Shown one piece after another: positions 35,669-48,000 of a stretch of DNA of 64,000 nucleotides. Where the stretch lies: assembly GCA_963710715.1 (NCBI GenBank), contig CAVQBL010000013.1, forward strand, positions 248,001-312,000, written 5' to 3'. This stretch comes from CAVQBL01 sp963710715 (GTDB taxonomy: Bacteria > Pseudomonadota > Gammaproteobacteria > DSM-16500). Both the position numbers and the translations under genes were made by a program. The first letter of the stretch is position 1. The number at the start of each line of letters is the position of its first letter. The notes under the pieces were generated by a model that was not told the origin of the DNA, made no database searches, and was given only the letters and a program-made list of their open reading frames with translations.

Positions 35669-38600
35669 ATGGATAACGAGTCAAGAAAAACAGCTAAAAG
35701 AACAGAGGATACTGAGCTGGATAAAGTGCAAGCGGGAGCTGAATCGAAGCGAAGGGAAGCTGATCTGGAGAAGGCGGAAGCTGAGCGGGTAAAAGCGGAA
35801 GTTGCTCTTAGGGAAGCGCAAGCTGATCTAGAGAAGAGAAAGGAAATCATGCAGAGGCTTGACGATGCTCAGTCAGGCGACGGAGACGCTTATCCAACAA
35901 TAGCCGCTGGTGATCGCTTTGAGCGCCAAGGTCAGGATTTGTTATCAAGTGCTAATCCACCGAATGCTGTACCATTGCAAGTGGCAGTAGCAAGTCCTCT
36001 TGCTGAAGAAAAACCTATACCGACTGAATACACACTTAACCCTCCCAGAGGATGTCATTTTTTCTTCAAAAAAGCATTTTTGTCTTCTTCGGGTTTTGTC
36101 TTTGACAAGGTTTGGCCAGTCTTCATGCTTGCGTTCCTAATAAATGATTTAACAGTTTTTTGTAATGAACCTGCCAGTCGTTACGGCCGCCGTTTGTCAG
36201 ATATTCTTTTTGGATTACCACTTCTTTTTAGCAGAAAAAGACCAACACAAGCGATTGTTTTAAATCATCTAGGGAGTGATATCGTAGAAGAAGTGACTCC
36301 CTTTTTCTTTGATATAATCACTCTTACAGTGTTAGTTGTTTCACTGAGAGTAAGAGAATTTATCCAGAGAACGCGTTTAACACGATCGGTTAATCTTCAT
36401 GAGCTTGTGGAAAAGTTAACTTATTCCAGCATATTCAAAGACTATCTCAATTGGGTTTTCCCATTTTTTGAAAGACCAGAGGCTCTTGCCGATATAAAAT
36501 TTATTATTTTATGGGGTAATGATCAATTTCATTTAATCAATAAAATAACTGATTTGGTTGATGATCATCATGGTCTTGCGCGTTTATATGGTATGCGCGC
36601 ACTCAGAGATATTGCCGCTCATCTCAATTCTGAAATCGATCATCCTAAACGTGTAGGTGGATATGCTCCTCTCTTAGAAGAAGATAAATCAGCAAAAAGC
36701 CTGCGAATAACAGCGTTAAACAAATTAAATACGATAGCGAGTGGATACTCTCCTGCGAGTGGGTATGCCAGATATTTGATGGGATCATTGTTCCGGATGG
36801 GTAAAAATCGGTGGGACCAAAAAGTAGAGCACTTACAGCTCGAATCGAATTCTTTTAATCGATATAGTCAATTTATTTATTGGATGACAGAATTATACAT
36901 ATGGTATAGCACTTTTCGTTATTTAACTTTGCTGGTAGAAAAAACTCGAGAAGGAATCATTTATGGTATGGATAAAACTGCATGTAACGATATATTTGGT
37001 CTTGTTAAAGAGCTTGGAGATGTTGTATGTCGAATCTGCCCAGATTGGAATGTTTATCTCAAAGATACAAATGATATACAAAAATGTCTCGTTGGTTTTT
37101 TAAGCGAACCAAAATCTATTAATGACATATTAAAAATAGAGGATCGTTTACGCAAGCATCGTGAGTACAGAAGTATTGATTTTTCAAATCAGAATTTAGC
37201 AGTTTGGAGTGACGACGATTTTCGCGACGTTCTTGCCATGTTCCAAAAATCAGCAAGGGAATTAGATACCCTTGATTTAAGCTTGAATCCGCAACAGCCA
37301 AACGATGCGTTTTGGTGGACTGATGCTAAAGTGCAATATCTTTTAGATTTTATTTCTAAGGTGCCCGTTGTTAAGCGCATCATCATAGAAAATCAATTAT
37401 TTCATACTGAAATTAAAAAAACGTTGATAGCAGGGTTGATGCAATCCTCAGTCCAAGAAGGTGATTTTAGAGGTGTCTTCCTTGATGATGTGATGTCAGA
37501 ATTTCGTCAATTAAATTCTTCTTCTTTCATTCGATTAAATTTAAATAGCGCTAATATGAGTAATGCAGGCTTGGAAATTTTAGCAGATGGGCAACAAGGC
37601 TCACCGTTGCAAGAAATTGATTTGGGCAACAATCGTTTTGGCAGTCCGGCAATAGAATATTATGCAGGTTCATTAAATAAAACTGGGATTAAAGCTCTGG
37701 CATTCGGTGGAAATAATTTTGCTGATGCGGACATGGGTATCGTTGGGCAAGGTATAGCAAATTCGCCAGTGGCTTCCGCGTATCTACAATCATGCGGATT
37801 GATGAGTACACAAATGGCTACGTTCGGTGCTGCTCTTACCAATGCTACTTCGCTTAAATTATTAGATATTTCTCGTAATCCATTTCATGATATAGGATTA
37901 GAAATTTTTCTTGCGAATTTGAAAAATAATACTCATCCTCCTGAGCTTAATCTAGGTTATAACGCGTTAACTCAAGGTTCTGCTCAAGCAATCGCTGATT
38001 TTATTGATGCTTATCCTATTCGAGAATTACCATTAGCGGGAAATAATTTTGGTGATGGATGGGATGTTATATTAGCCGCTGTTCAACGCAACAAATTCAT
38101 TAAATCGATCATTGTATCTGACAGTGATTTTGGAACACCGCAGCTTAAATTTTTGAATAATAAAATTCTTTTAGATGGAGCTACAACTCTGAAGAAAATC
38201 GTAATGGATCGCGTTAATGTCGATAATCAAACGGCGGTTGAATTTGTAAATCTTGCTGCTGAAGCAGGAGTAGAGGAATTCAGTCTTGCTGGAAATCGAC
38301 TTACGGATGAAGTGGGTCTTGCTGTTGCTAAAGCGCTTCCAAATAGCCAATTTACTGCAATTAATTTAAGTCAAAACCCGCTGAGTAAGAATGTAATGAA
38401 TCAAATCATTGCTGCTACTCCAGGTAGAAACGTAAAGAGTCTAAAACTCAATGATGTATTAAGCGCTGAAAGTGAAGAATTGATTGACCCTCTGCCTTTA
38501 ATTGTTCCCGCCACGGAAACAATTAAGAGTCTTGATGATTTGGTCGGTTTACGCGATTCAGGTCGAGATTTCTTGCGCGATCTTGGGGAAAGTAAACCCA

Positions 38601-39055
38601 GTTCAGGTATTAACATTCTTCAAGTACTACGTAATTTTTTAAGAACAGAGGATGTGGTCAGATTAGCGCAAATATTCCCTTATACAAATATTGATCCCAA
38701 GGGGATTGGAAGAGTAGATACTGCTTTAGTCAATACAAAAATAGTGAATCCTGTTTCATTCCGTTTACTTACGGAGCCGGGATCGAATAATGGATTTTTC
38801 AACAGACCAGGATATCAAATTAATAATCGTAATAATGATGTTGCACAAGGAATAGGTGATGATTTATCAATAGCAACATCAGTCATCTTTTTCTTTCTTA
38901 TTGCGCGTTGTTTTTCAAAGAATATATCAGGTTGTTGTTCATATGCGAGAACAAGATTTTTTGGCGGACAGGATAACGATGGAAACGCTCCACCGAATTC
39001 TTCTTCTATAAATTCAAGACAAAAAACAAATTCTGTAAGCAGGAGCAAATCATGA
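35669..39055 (+). CDS. Large LRR (ribonuclease-inhibitor-like) membrane protein upstream of the YD-repeat gene
   Basis: 1128 residues. Residues ~15-72 are a charged coiled coil (LEKAEAERVKAEVALREAQA). Hydrophobic segments at ~147-165 (VWPVFMLAFLINDLTVF) and ~210-228 (FFFDIITLTVLVVSL) suggest membrane insertion. Residues ~510-950 carry leucine-rich repeats of the 28-residue type (LQEIDLGNNRFGSPAIEYYA, LKLLDISRNPFHDIGLEIFL, VEEFSLAGNRLTDEVGLAVA). A last hydrophobic stretch (~1066-1085) precedes a polar tail. There is no signal peptide. Its stop overlaps the ATG of the giant YD-repeat gene (ATGA), so the two are translationally coupled. A chaperone, anchor or export partner for the toxin is possible but unproven. 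Confidence 0.75.
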   Translation: MDNESRKTAKRTEDTELDKVQAGAESKRREADLEKAEAERVKAEVALREAQADLEKRKEIMQRLDDAQSGDGDAYPTIAAGDRFERQGQDLLSSANPPNAVPLQVAVASPLAEEKPIPTEYTLNPPRGCHFFFKKAFLSSSGFVFDKVWPVFMLAFLINDLTVFCNEPASRYGRRLSDILFGLPLLFSRKRPTQAIVLNHLGSDIVEEVTPFFFDIITLTVLVVSLRVREFIQRTRLTRSVNLHELVEKLTYSSIFKDYLNWVFPFFERPEALADIKFIILWGNDQFHLINKITDLVDDHHGLARLYGMRALRDIAAHLNSEIDHPKRVGGYAPLLEEDKSAKSLRITALNKLNTIASGYSPASGYARYLMGSLFRMGKNRWDQKVEHLQLESNSFNRYSQFIYWMTELYIWYSTFRYLTLLVEKTREGIIYGMDKTACNDIFGLVKELGDVVCRICPDWNVYLKDTNDIQKCLVGFLSEPKSINDILKIEDRLRKHREYRSIDFSNQNLAVWSDDDFRDVLAMFQKSARELDTLDLSLNPQQPNDAFWWTDAKVQYLLDFISKVPVVKRIIIENQLFHTEIKKTLIAGLMQSSVQEGDFRGVFLDDVMSEFRQLNSSSFIRLNLNSANMSNAGLEILADGQQGSPLQEIDLGNNRFGSPAIEYYAGSLNKTGIKALAFGGNNFADADMGIVGQGIANSPVASAYLQSCGLMSTQMATFGAALTNATSLKLLDISRNPFHDIGLEIFLANLKNNTHPPELNLGYNALTQGSAQAIADFIDAYPIRELPLAGNNFGDGWDVILAAVQRNKFIKSIIVSDSDFGTPQLKFLNNKILLDGATTLKKIVMDRVNVDNQTAVEFVNLAAEAGVEEFSLAGNRLTDEVGLAVAKALPNSQFTAINLSQNPLSKNVMNQIIAATPGRNVKSLKLNDVLSAESEELIDPLPLIVPATETIKSLDDLVGLRDSGRDFLRDLGESKPSSGINILQVLRNFLRTEDVVRLAQIFPYTNIDPKGIGRVDTALVNTKIVNPVSFRLLTEPGSNNGFFNRPGYQINNRNNDVAQGIGDDLSIATSVIFFFLIARCFSKNISGCCSYARTRFFGGQDNDGNAPPNSSSINSRQKTNSVSRSKS

Positions 39056-42000
39056 CAAATAATCCAGTTGGAATTATCGCCGGTAAAGGTTTAGGTGTTT
39101 CTCATTCATCACTGAATCAAATTGGTCCAGTGAATACTGTGAATGGTTGGGGACCCGCCGATATTAAAGTGTTTGTAAACATTGCGACTAGCAATTTATT
39201 TATTAAAGATAATCCACTGAGAGTGGTTGATCATAATGGACCGCAAGAAATAGGTTTTGTTTATAATAGTAACGTTGCCTCTACTCGAGACACTTGGCGG
39301 TTGAATATCGCGCAACTTAAAACGCCTATTTCCCCCGAAGCAAAGCAAATCACGCTGATTGAAGAAGATGGGCATGAGACAATTTATACGGTTGATCCTC
39401 ACACAGCGACACGTTATTGGGGAACCACAGTCAGTGCTGGCACTCCCTGGATGGAATATCAAAAACCACTGTGGAAAGTCTATTATCCTGATACGGGCAT
39501 CATTAAATATTTTGATCCCCAAGGTAAGTTAATTAAAAAGCAAGATGCACAGGGTAATATCACGACTTACGAACATGCAAATAATCTCATTAAAATAATT
39601 TATCCCTCGCAAGATACTTACCTGATTACGCAGTCAGGAAACGAGGTTAAAATTCAGCAGCAAGTAGCGAATACATTAGTGCTGTTAAAATCATATGAAA
39701 TGGACAAATTGGGACGAATTAAAAAATCTGTCATACATAAAGAAAAATCCAATGAAACTTATACGGTGTGTTATCAATACGAAGCGGATGATGCAATCAG
39801 TGACCCTAAGGCGCGTTTTATTCACAAAATAACACAAACAGAATCGACTGGTTCCGATAATAAAAAAGATTGTAGAGATTTGTATTTTAACTGGGATCTG
39901 AGCAATTGCCATTTATTAAGTGTGCGCGCAGCGTCCGGCATTGCAAACTTTACTGAATTTAAAAATATCACAGCAGAAAAAGTCACAGTACTCGATGGTA
40001 AAGATATTCCTTGTGAAATTAAAGTAAACGATGGGTGTATTGTAGAAGTTGCAAGACAACCTTCAAAACAATTTACCAAAGAGTTTAAAAAAAGCGATAG
40101 TTTTGTTAGGACTCAATATGCTTATCAGGTAAATAAAAAGTTAAAGTCTATCACTCACCCTGGCGGGGGTATAGAATCTTGGGATTATTACGATACTGCA
40201 TCGAAAGAAAATGGTATGCCTGTCGGTCTTGGCATGCTGAAGAGCTATACCAATGCGGCAGGGGAAAAATCAAGTCATTACTATGATGGTTATACCTTGC
40301 CTAAGCTAAGCAGCATAGCAAAAGAATCGCTGCTGAAAAGAGAATCGCTGGTCTCCCGTTTTGTGTATTGGAATGTGGCTAGTAATAGCAATGAAGACTA
40401 TCGATCTTTCTTGCAATATAAGATTGATCCTTGTGGTAATGTGACGGGGTATAGCCCTCTTTCCAATGCACAGCTTGTTCCAAAGTTCAAACGTCAATAT
40501 GCGGCTAACCGCTATAAAAAAGAAAATCTCCGTTATGATAACTTTTGTCCGCAAGTCGAAAACGTAAACGAGTGGGCAGCGAAGCAAAATAAACAAAATG
40601 TGACCTTAGCTCAATTTGATTATGATAATTTACTCCAGCCATTAATAACGCAACGTTTTTCCAGTGTGGATGACAAGGGAGTGGGAGAAAAAAAAGGAGC
40701 AAGTTATAATTATCATGAACACGATCACTTTGGTAATCTTTCTCGTGAAACGATTCGACAAAAAGAAGATGAAAAAATATATCCTGTCACAGAATATAAA
40801 CATGATATTTTAAATCGTTTACATGAAACAGAAGATGCGTATGCACAGACAACGGGAGAAGAGTATCGAGATTCAAAAAACCAACACATCACGACTCATC
40901 CCAACGGACAGCAAATTGTTTTGACATTTGCAGCAAATGGCGGGTTGCTAGCGAAAGCAGTCGTGGCAAAAGAAAAAGAACGTATTACAAGCTATAGGCT
41001 TGATGAAATGGGATTGCCAGCTGTTACGATTTATCCTGATAAAACGCAAGCTGTTACTGCCTATGATTCTCAGCAGCGTTTGATTGCAGAAGTGAGCCCA
41101 ACAGGACGTGCGATAGAATATTATTACAATGATATATCCCGCTATAAACAAACGATTCAATATGCGAAATTAGCGGATATTTCCTATCTTTCAAAATACC
41201 CAGATGCTGCAATCATTATTGATGCAATTGAAAATCTATCTAAACCTGAAGAAGGTCGCGTCAGCTATGCTTTTTTTGATAAAGCAGGCAGAACAAAATA
41301 TCAAGTGGATGCAGCAGGGTATATTAAAGAATTTTTACGCGATGAATATGGTCGACCGGCGGGTGAAATTGCTTATCATCAGCCTATTGATGAAAGTCTT
41401 TTAAAAAAACTCAAAAATGGTAATGACATTGAATTAAAAGTGGATTTTAACGAAGACCGAGTCCAGCAAGTTTTTTACAATCCAGCAGGTAAAAAAATAG
41501 CAGAGCGTGATCCAGCGGGATATATCATCGAATATAAACGCGATACCGCAGGACGTATCATTGAAAAAATTTGTTATGCTACACCATCAAATGAAAATGA
41601 ATTTAATCGCAATGCAATCGATATCCCTAAAGTGGATATTTTACCTGGCCAAGATGCGCATACTTATTATTTTTATAATGCACGTGATCAAGTGACCAAA
41701 GAAGTCGATGCCAAAGGATATGTGACAGAATATGAGTATTATCCTAATAGTAAAATAAAAACGAGCACTCGTTATGCAAATAAAATAAATGAAGCATGGT
41801 TGCAAGAAATTAACAAGTTGGCTCCAACTGCTAAAGACATGCCAAAAACGAGCGATGAAGATTTAAAAACAGAATATGATTATGATTTATTAGAACGTGA
41901 AATCGCTTCTTCTGATTCTTTCGGTCGTCACACCACAACACAATACGATGAAATGGATCGAGTTATTTTCAAGAATACGCGTGATGTGCGATCTGAGAAG

Positions 42001-45000
42001 AGCTTAAAAGATGAAAAAGAACCGGATGCCGATAAAACGCGTACCACATTGCGTTATTACGATGGTTTTGGTGATTTAGTGGCTGAAGCCAATGCTTATA
42101 CTGCTCCTGTCATTGCTCCAAAGCTTGCAGCTATTGATCAAAATGCACAATTAACTCGTGAGCAAAAGCGTACAGCGAAAGCGGACGTGTGGAAAAATGC
42201 GGTTTGTATTCACCATGAATACAATGATTTAGGCTTACGAATCAAAACCATAGATTCGCTAGGCCGTACAACGTTTTTTTATTATGATGAAGAAAAGCGA
42301 CCCGTATTAACGCTTGATGCTATGGGTGGCGTGGTTGAACAAGATTATAGTAATCTTAGTGATTTACTATTTCATCGTGTATACGCCACTCGTTTAGATA
42401 CGAAGTCATCGGATTTTAAAAACATCACAGAAAATACGAATGGATCAATAAATAAAGCCATCAAGGAAATTATTAAAAAACTGCGTAATGACGAGAAAGA
42501 TGCACTGACAAAATTTGAAAACCATGATAAACGTGGTTTTGCACAAACTAAAATTGATCCTGAGGGTAATACTTATACGTATAAACGCAATGCGTTTGGT
42601 GAGGTATCGGAAGAAAAAATACCCGTTGCAGATAAAAAACCCAGTTTAACTATCACACATAAATATAATACCCGCGGACAAGAGACAGAAACAAAACGCG
42701 AAACAGCGGGTCTTGAAGCCATTGTTACTACCGCTGAATATAAAAATATGTATGGGAAAATTACAAAAGAAACTAATGCGGTTAAGGTAGATGCGGATTA
42801 TCAATATGATACCTTAGGAAATTTAACAGAAAAGAAAATAAAAGACTACAAACACAATTACACAACGGATGCATTTGGACGGCCAGAAACAGAAACTAAT
42901 TCTTTAGGTCAAACAACAGAACATCAGTACAATCAAAAAGACCGAACACATACCATTATTACACCGGAAGAGAAAGCGAAAGAAAAAACAAAATTAACCA
43001 TTACCAGTAATATTTTTGGTGAAAAAGTTAAAGTCGCAAATGCAAAACAATCCGAAGAATGGAAACATGCGCCGGATGGTCAAGTGACACACCAGATTGA
43101 TAGACCCAGCGCACTAGAAGAGCGTATAACACAATCTAACTATAATACAGAAGGAAAATGTGAATGGCAGTTAAATCCAAATGAAATCAAAACGTCGTTT
43201 ATACGTAATAAAGTGGATCAGTTAATAGAACGTATCGATGATGACGGTAAGAAAGATGATCCTACAAAATTAAGATTATCAACCACCTATGAACCCAATG
43301 TATTTGGTAAAAATGAAAGAGTGATTGAACCTTCACCTGAGCAAGGAAATGCGACAGTCACTACTGCGCATGAGTTTGATCGTAATGGAAATGCAAAAAA
43401 GACGACTATAGAAAATGTGGATAATAAAGGTTTAAATCTCATCACTCAAAACGACCACAATGCACAAGGCGAGAAAATACAAGTCACATGCGGCGATTCA
43501 AATAAACTCAATCAATGGCGTAAGAGTACACAAGTTGATGGTTTCAATCGTGTTGTTGGGAATACGATTGACCCTGAAGCATCTAAAAAACTCAATAATG
43601 AACTAAAACATATAAATGAAACAAAAGATGAAGTCATACCACTGAATATCCAAACGCAACAAACATTAGATGATGTAGGTCGTGTGGTTGTTAATACAGA
43701 TCCAAAAGGGAATTGTAGCTATACTTTTTATAACAATTGCGGCTATGAACGTTTTAAAATTTCTCCACAAGGTGGTGTAACCGAATCTATTTACAATGAC
43801 GAAAACCAAGTTATTGCTGAAAAAAGTTATACCAAGCCTATTGATATGAAAGGTGTGAATGAAAAAACGTCTTTATCCGATCTCGCAGAAAAAATTAAAC
43901 CGGACTCGCTAACAGATACGGTTCTTAAACATTTTTATGACAAAAATGGGCGTAAACGCTTTACCGTGAGCGTAGGTGATCCTGACGAAAAAACAGGACA
44001 GTGTGGCGTTGTGAAAGAATGGCAATGGAATGAAGCCTCACAAGAAATGAAAACCATAGAATATGCAACGAAGATTGATATAGACCAAAAACTGGATACA
44101 AAGATTTTAGAAAAACAAATGACAGAGCTTCACAATGATAACGATGATCGTATCAATTATTGCATACGTGATAATGCAGGTCAGCCACGCTTTTTGATTG
44201 ATGCGATGGGAGTGATTACTGAGCAGCAGTTTAGTAAGACAGGGAAAATCATTGCGACGATTACCTACGACCATTTTTTTGATCATGCTGCCGAAATAGC
44301 AAAAAGCACAGTGGATGACATGGTGACTTTTGTTCAACCCTATCGCGAAAATGCGCGAGTCAATTATAACATTTACGACTCTTTAGATCGTATACAATTC
44401 CAAATCAACGGTGAAAATGCGGTCACGTATAACGAGCGTAATTTTCAAAATAAATTAACCAAAATGGCGCGATTTAGTGATAAGGTGCCACCGCAAAAAG
44501 ATTATGAAAGTTTGGTAAAACTTTTAAAAACCTGGCCGGCAAAGATTGATAAAGAGAAAGATCGAGTCATTGAAATCAAATATGACAAAGCAGGACGTAT
44601 AGATAAAGTCATGGATCCTTTGGGGAACGAGGATGTTTACCAACATGATGCATTAGATAATCAATTATCACAAACGGATCGCAATGAAAAAGAATGGAAA
44701 CGAGAATACGATCGTGCAAACCGCTTGATTTTTGAGATTGATCCTGAGCGTCTTATCACGGAAGTGTCTATGCAATCAAATGGCAAGCTGGGTTCAGGTG
44801 AATCAAAAACCCCTGTGCGAAAGAAAATAGATTACGACAAAGCCAGTAACATTGAAAAAATCACTCACGCGATTAATACTAGCTCGAAGCGTGAAGTAGA
44901 ATATAAATTTAATGCGCATAACCAATTAAATCAATCATTATTAAAAGATGCTCATGTCGATGATCAAAGTAAAGATTCCAGTTTTGATCCAAAAAAGCGA

Positions 45001-48000
45001 CCCGATAAAGACTCGCAAACGTTGACTACACAAGTGATATACGATGGTCGAGGGTTTAAGCTTGCGAAAAAAAATCATGGCGAATCCTGGTTTTTCTATG
45101 TTCGTAATACATCAGGCCAATTACGCTATAAACTGCGACCTCTCACGAAAAATGCAGATGGCACCGTAACATACCAAGTGACGGAATTCGATCGTGATGC
45201 ATTTGGTAAAATAGCTAAAAAAACTATTTATGCAAATGTACTCGAGCTTGATCCGAAAAAATTTAATCAAGAGGGTGTTTCTTCTCAATTTATGCGCGAT
45301 GCAGCGCAAAAGTTGGTAGATAAAGTCAACGATCGCCATACTTTTTATACGCGCAATAGGCAGGGGAAAATAACATCCGTTATCAAAGACCCTGTTTATT
45401 ATTTTTATGATGAAACAGATTATGGTTCTAGAGAGCCTGAAGCGAGATATGATTATAATCCCTTCGGTGAAAGAGTTTCACAAAAAGTGAAGTTGGGCAA
45501 AGATAAATTTGCTCACAATATGTGGTGGCGTGATCGCGCTGGTCATGTTGTTGCAGAATGTAATGCAGTTAAAGCGGTAAAACGTTATACACTGAATACG
45601 TTCGGAGAAGAAGAAAAACGTTGTGAATATGCCAATTATCTTGAGTCTACCCCAGAGTATAAAAAATCGGTGAGTGGACTGGATAAACTCATACAAGATG
45701 AATTAATAGAAAAGCATAAAAATGAGAAAAAAAGAGATCGAACTTTCAAAACAACTTATAATCTATTAGGTAAAAAGGCAACTGAAACTCAGATTGGCGT
45801 AACACGTTATAAATTAGTTCCGGATAAAATAAATCCTCTCTCGAGCTATATGATGTATAAAGTGGAAGCTTTGCCAGAGCGTGATTTAACCCGTACATTT
45901 AATTATGGAAAAACTGGACTTCCTGAATCAATTACCTTGGAAGATGGTAAGAGCCAACTATTATTCTTTTACGATGCTTGCGGCACAAAGACAGCAGAAG
46001 TGGGTATTGCTTTTCAAGCCGAAGACATAGAGACCAAAAATCCGCCGCGTGTTTTTAGAGCGCTTACTACATTTGGCATTGATGCGCATCATCAAGCGGT
46101 TGCAACAACGCGCTATAAAAATGGCGCAGTGGTAGATGAAAAAAATCAATTGCAGCCTGCCAAGCCTGATATTAATGACCAAACAAGCTTAACATTACTT
46201 GATAATCGCGGCTTAGCAACGCTCAAGCAAGATCCAATGGGTTATCTCACTGGCTTTACTTACACACCTACAAGGCAAGTTGCTAGAGAATGGTGGAATT
46301 TGAGAAATTGGATGGTGGTTAAAGATGAAAAAGGAATAGATGTACCCATTCCAAAAACAGATATAGATGAAAAACGCTCTGAATATAATTGCGATAAAAA
46401 ATTAAAACGAACAGAAATACGACGTAACAATAACAAAAATTTTGAACAAGCAACTGATTATAAACGTAACGCATTTTCTGAAGTAACTGGCGAAGGAAAA
46501 GGTAATGGCAGTTTTTATATTTACCACGAAAATGATCTGCAAGGAAACACATGGAATAGCAATCATGACGGAATTCAAACTGTTACCTTGCGCAATTTAG
46601 CCGGACATCCGACATTACAAATTCAATCAACAACGATTGATCAGATAAAAGATAAAAAATACTCAGAGCTCGAAACTCTTATCAAGAGTCAAGATGAAGC
46701 GATTGCAAAAACATTTTCTATTCACGATGCAGCAGGCCGTCTTAAAGACAAAATATCTCCTGCCTGTGCGCCTAGTTTTGATAATGGAACATACTGGCCG
46801 TTGCAAATGCAGTTTAAAAATAATTCTATTATTTGGCCAAAAATACTCGATCAAAATGTGAGAGCGCCTTCTATTTCTTTACGTTCCGCAGGGCAAGAAG
46901 GTGACTGGAAAGAATATAAAATTGGAGAAAGTAACGATAAAGACAATAATCTTGTGAATGCTGCGCAATTACCTGGGGATAATTACCAGTATCGCATTTT
47001 TTATTATCCTCCAGGAAAAGAAAACGATGAAAAAAGTAAAATTTATCATTCAACAGGTTTTATCCAATGTGACACCGGTATTCCGGGCGGTAAAAATAGC
47101 GTTGTTCGCGTAGAAAAAGATTCGCAAGGCTATTTAAATCGTTTGGCGCTGTTGGGCGAAACAACGAATGTTGCCAAAATTAATTTGTTGAACGAAAATA
47201 AAGAAAAGGTCCTGGGTAGTCCTTTTGATGTTACGATAAATTCTTCAGGTCAATCTACAGTTGATTTAAGTCAAGTGCCATCAGGCAGATACACGCTGCA
47301 ACCCGTACTTTCTGATGGGAAGGAAACGCTTGAGAGCGCACCTTTTACGCTTAATACAGCCATTGAAGCTAAAAATTTTCATGCGCAAAAAATTTCTTGT
47401 CATGATGTGAAGTTGCAAATAGAAGATAAAAAAGGTTGTCTCACCTGGCAAGTCTCAGATGAATTTAAACACTCGCCTGTTAAATTGAAATGTGAATATA
47501 TTTCGGATACAGGTGAAAAACAAACGCAAGATAATATTATTATTGAGCCTGAAGATTATGAGGTTGTTGAATCTAAAGATCCTTTGTGGAATATTAAATT
47601 TGATTTTCCTATCAAGCAAATGACTTCGATTTCACTGGATGTTCAGTCGGGAGAGACCAAAGAATGGTTGCCGCTTTATAAAAATGAAATACCCATGCCG
47701 CAATTGGTAGCTACTTCGCATCCTGCACCAAAACACCCAGACTTGGAAATGGTTGAACATTCTTTTATTCCACACCCTAAATCTCAAGCAGGCTTTTTGT
47801 TGGCTCATTCAGAACAGGCGGTAGACGATTCCAAGATTCTGGATTTTGCCCCGAGTGCAACGCTTTATTTAAAAGGACGATTGCTTTCTGATGATGAAAA
47901 GATTGAGATATTAGATGTGAGCTTAGGACTCATACCTGAGTGGAAAGCACTTTCGGTTACAAAATTATCAAACGGCATGGTTGTTGACGTGACAGGATTT

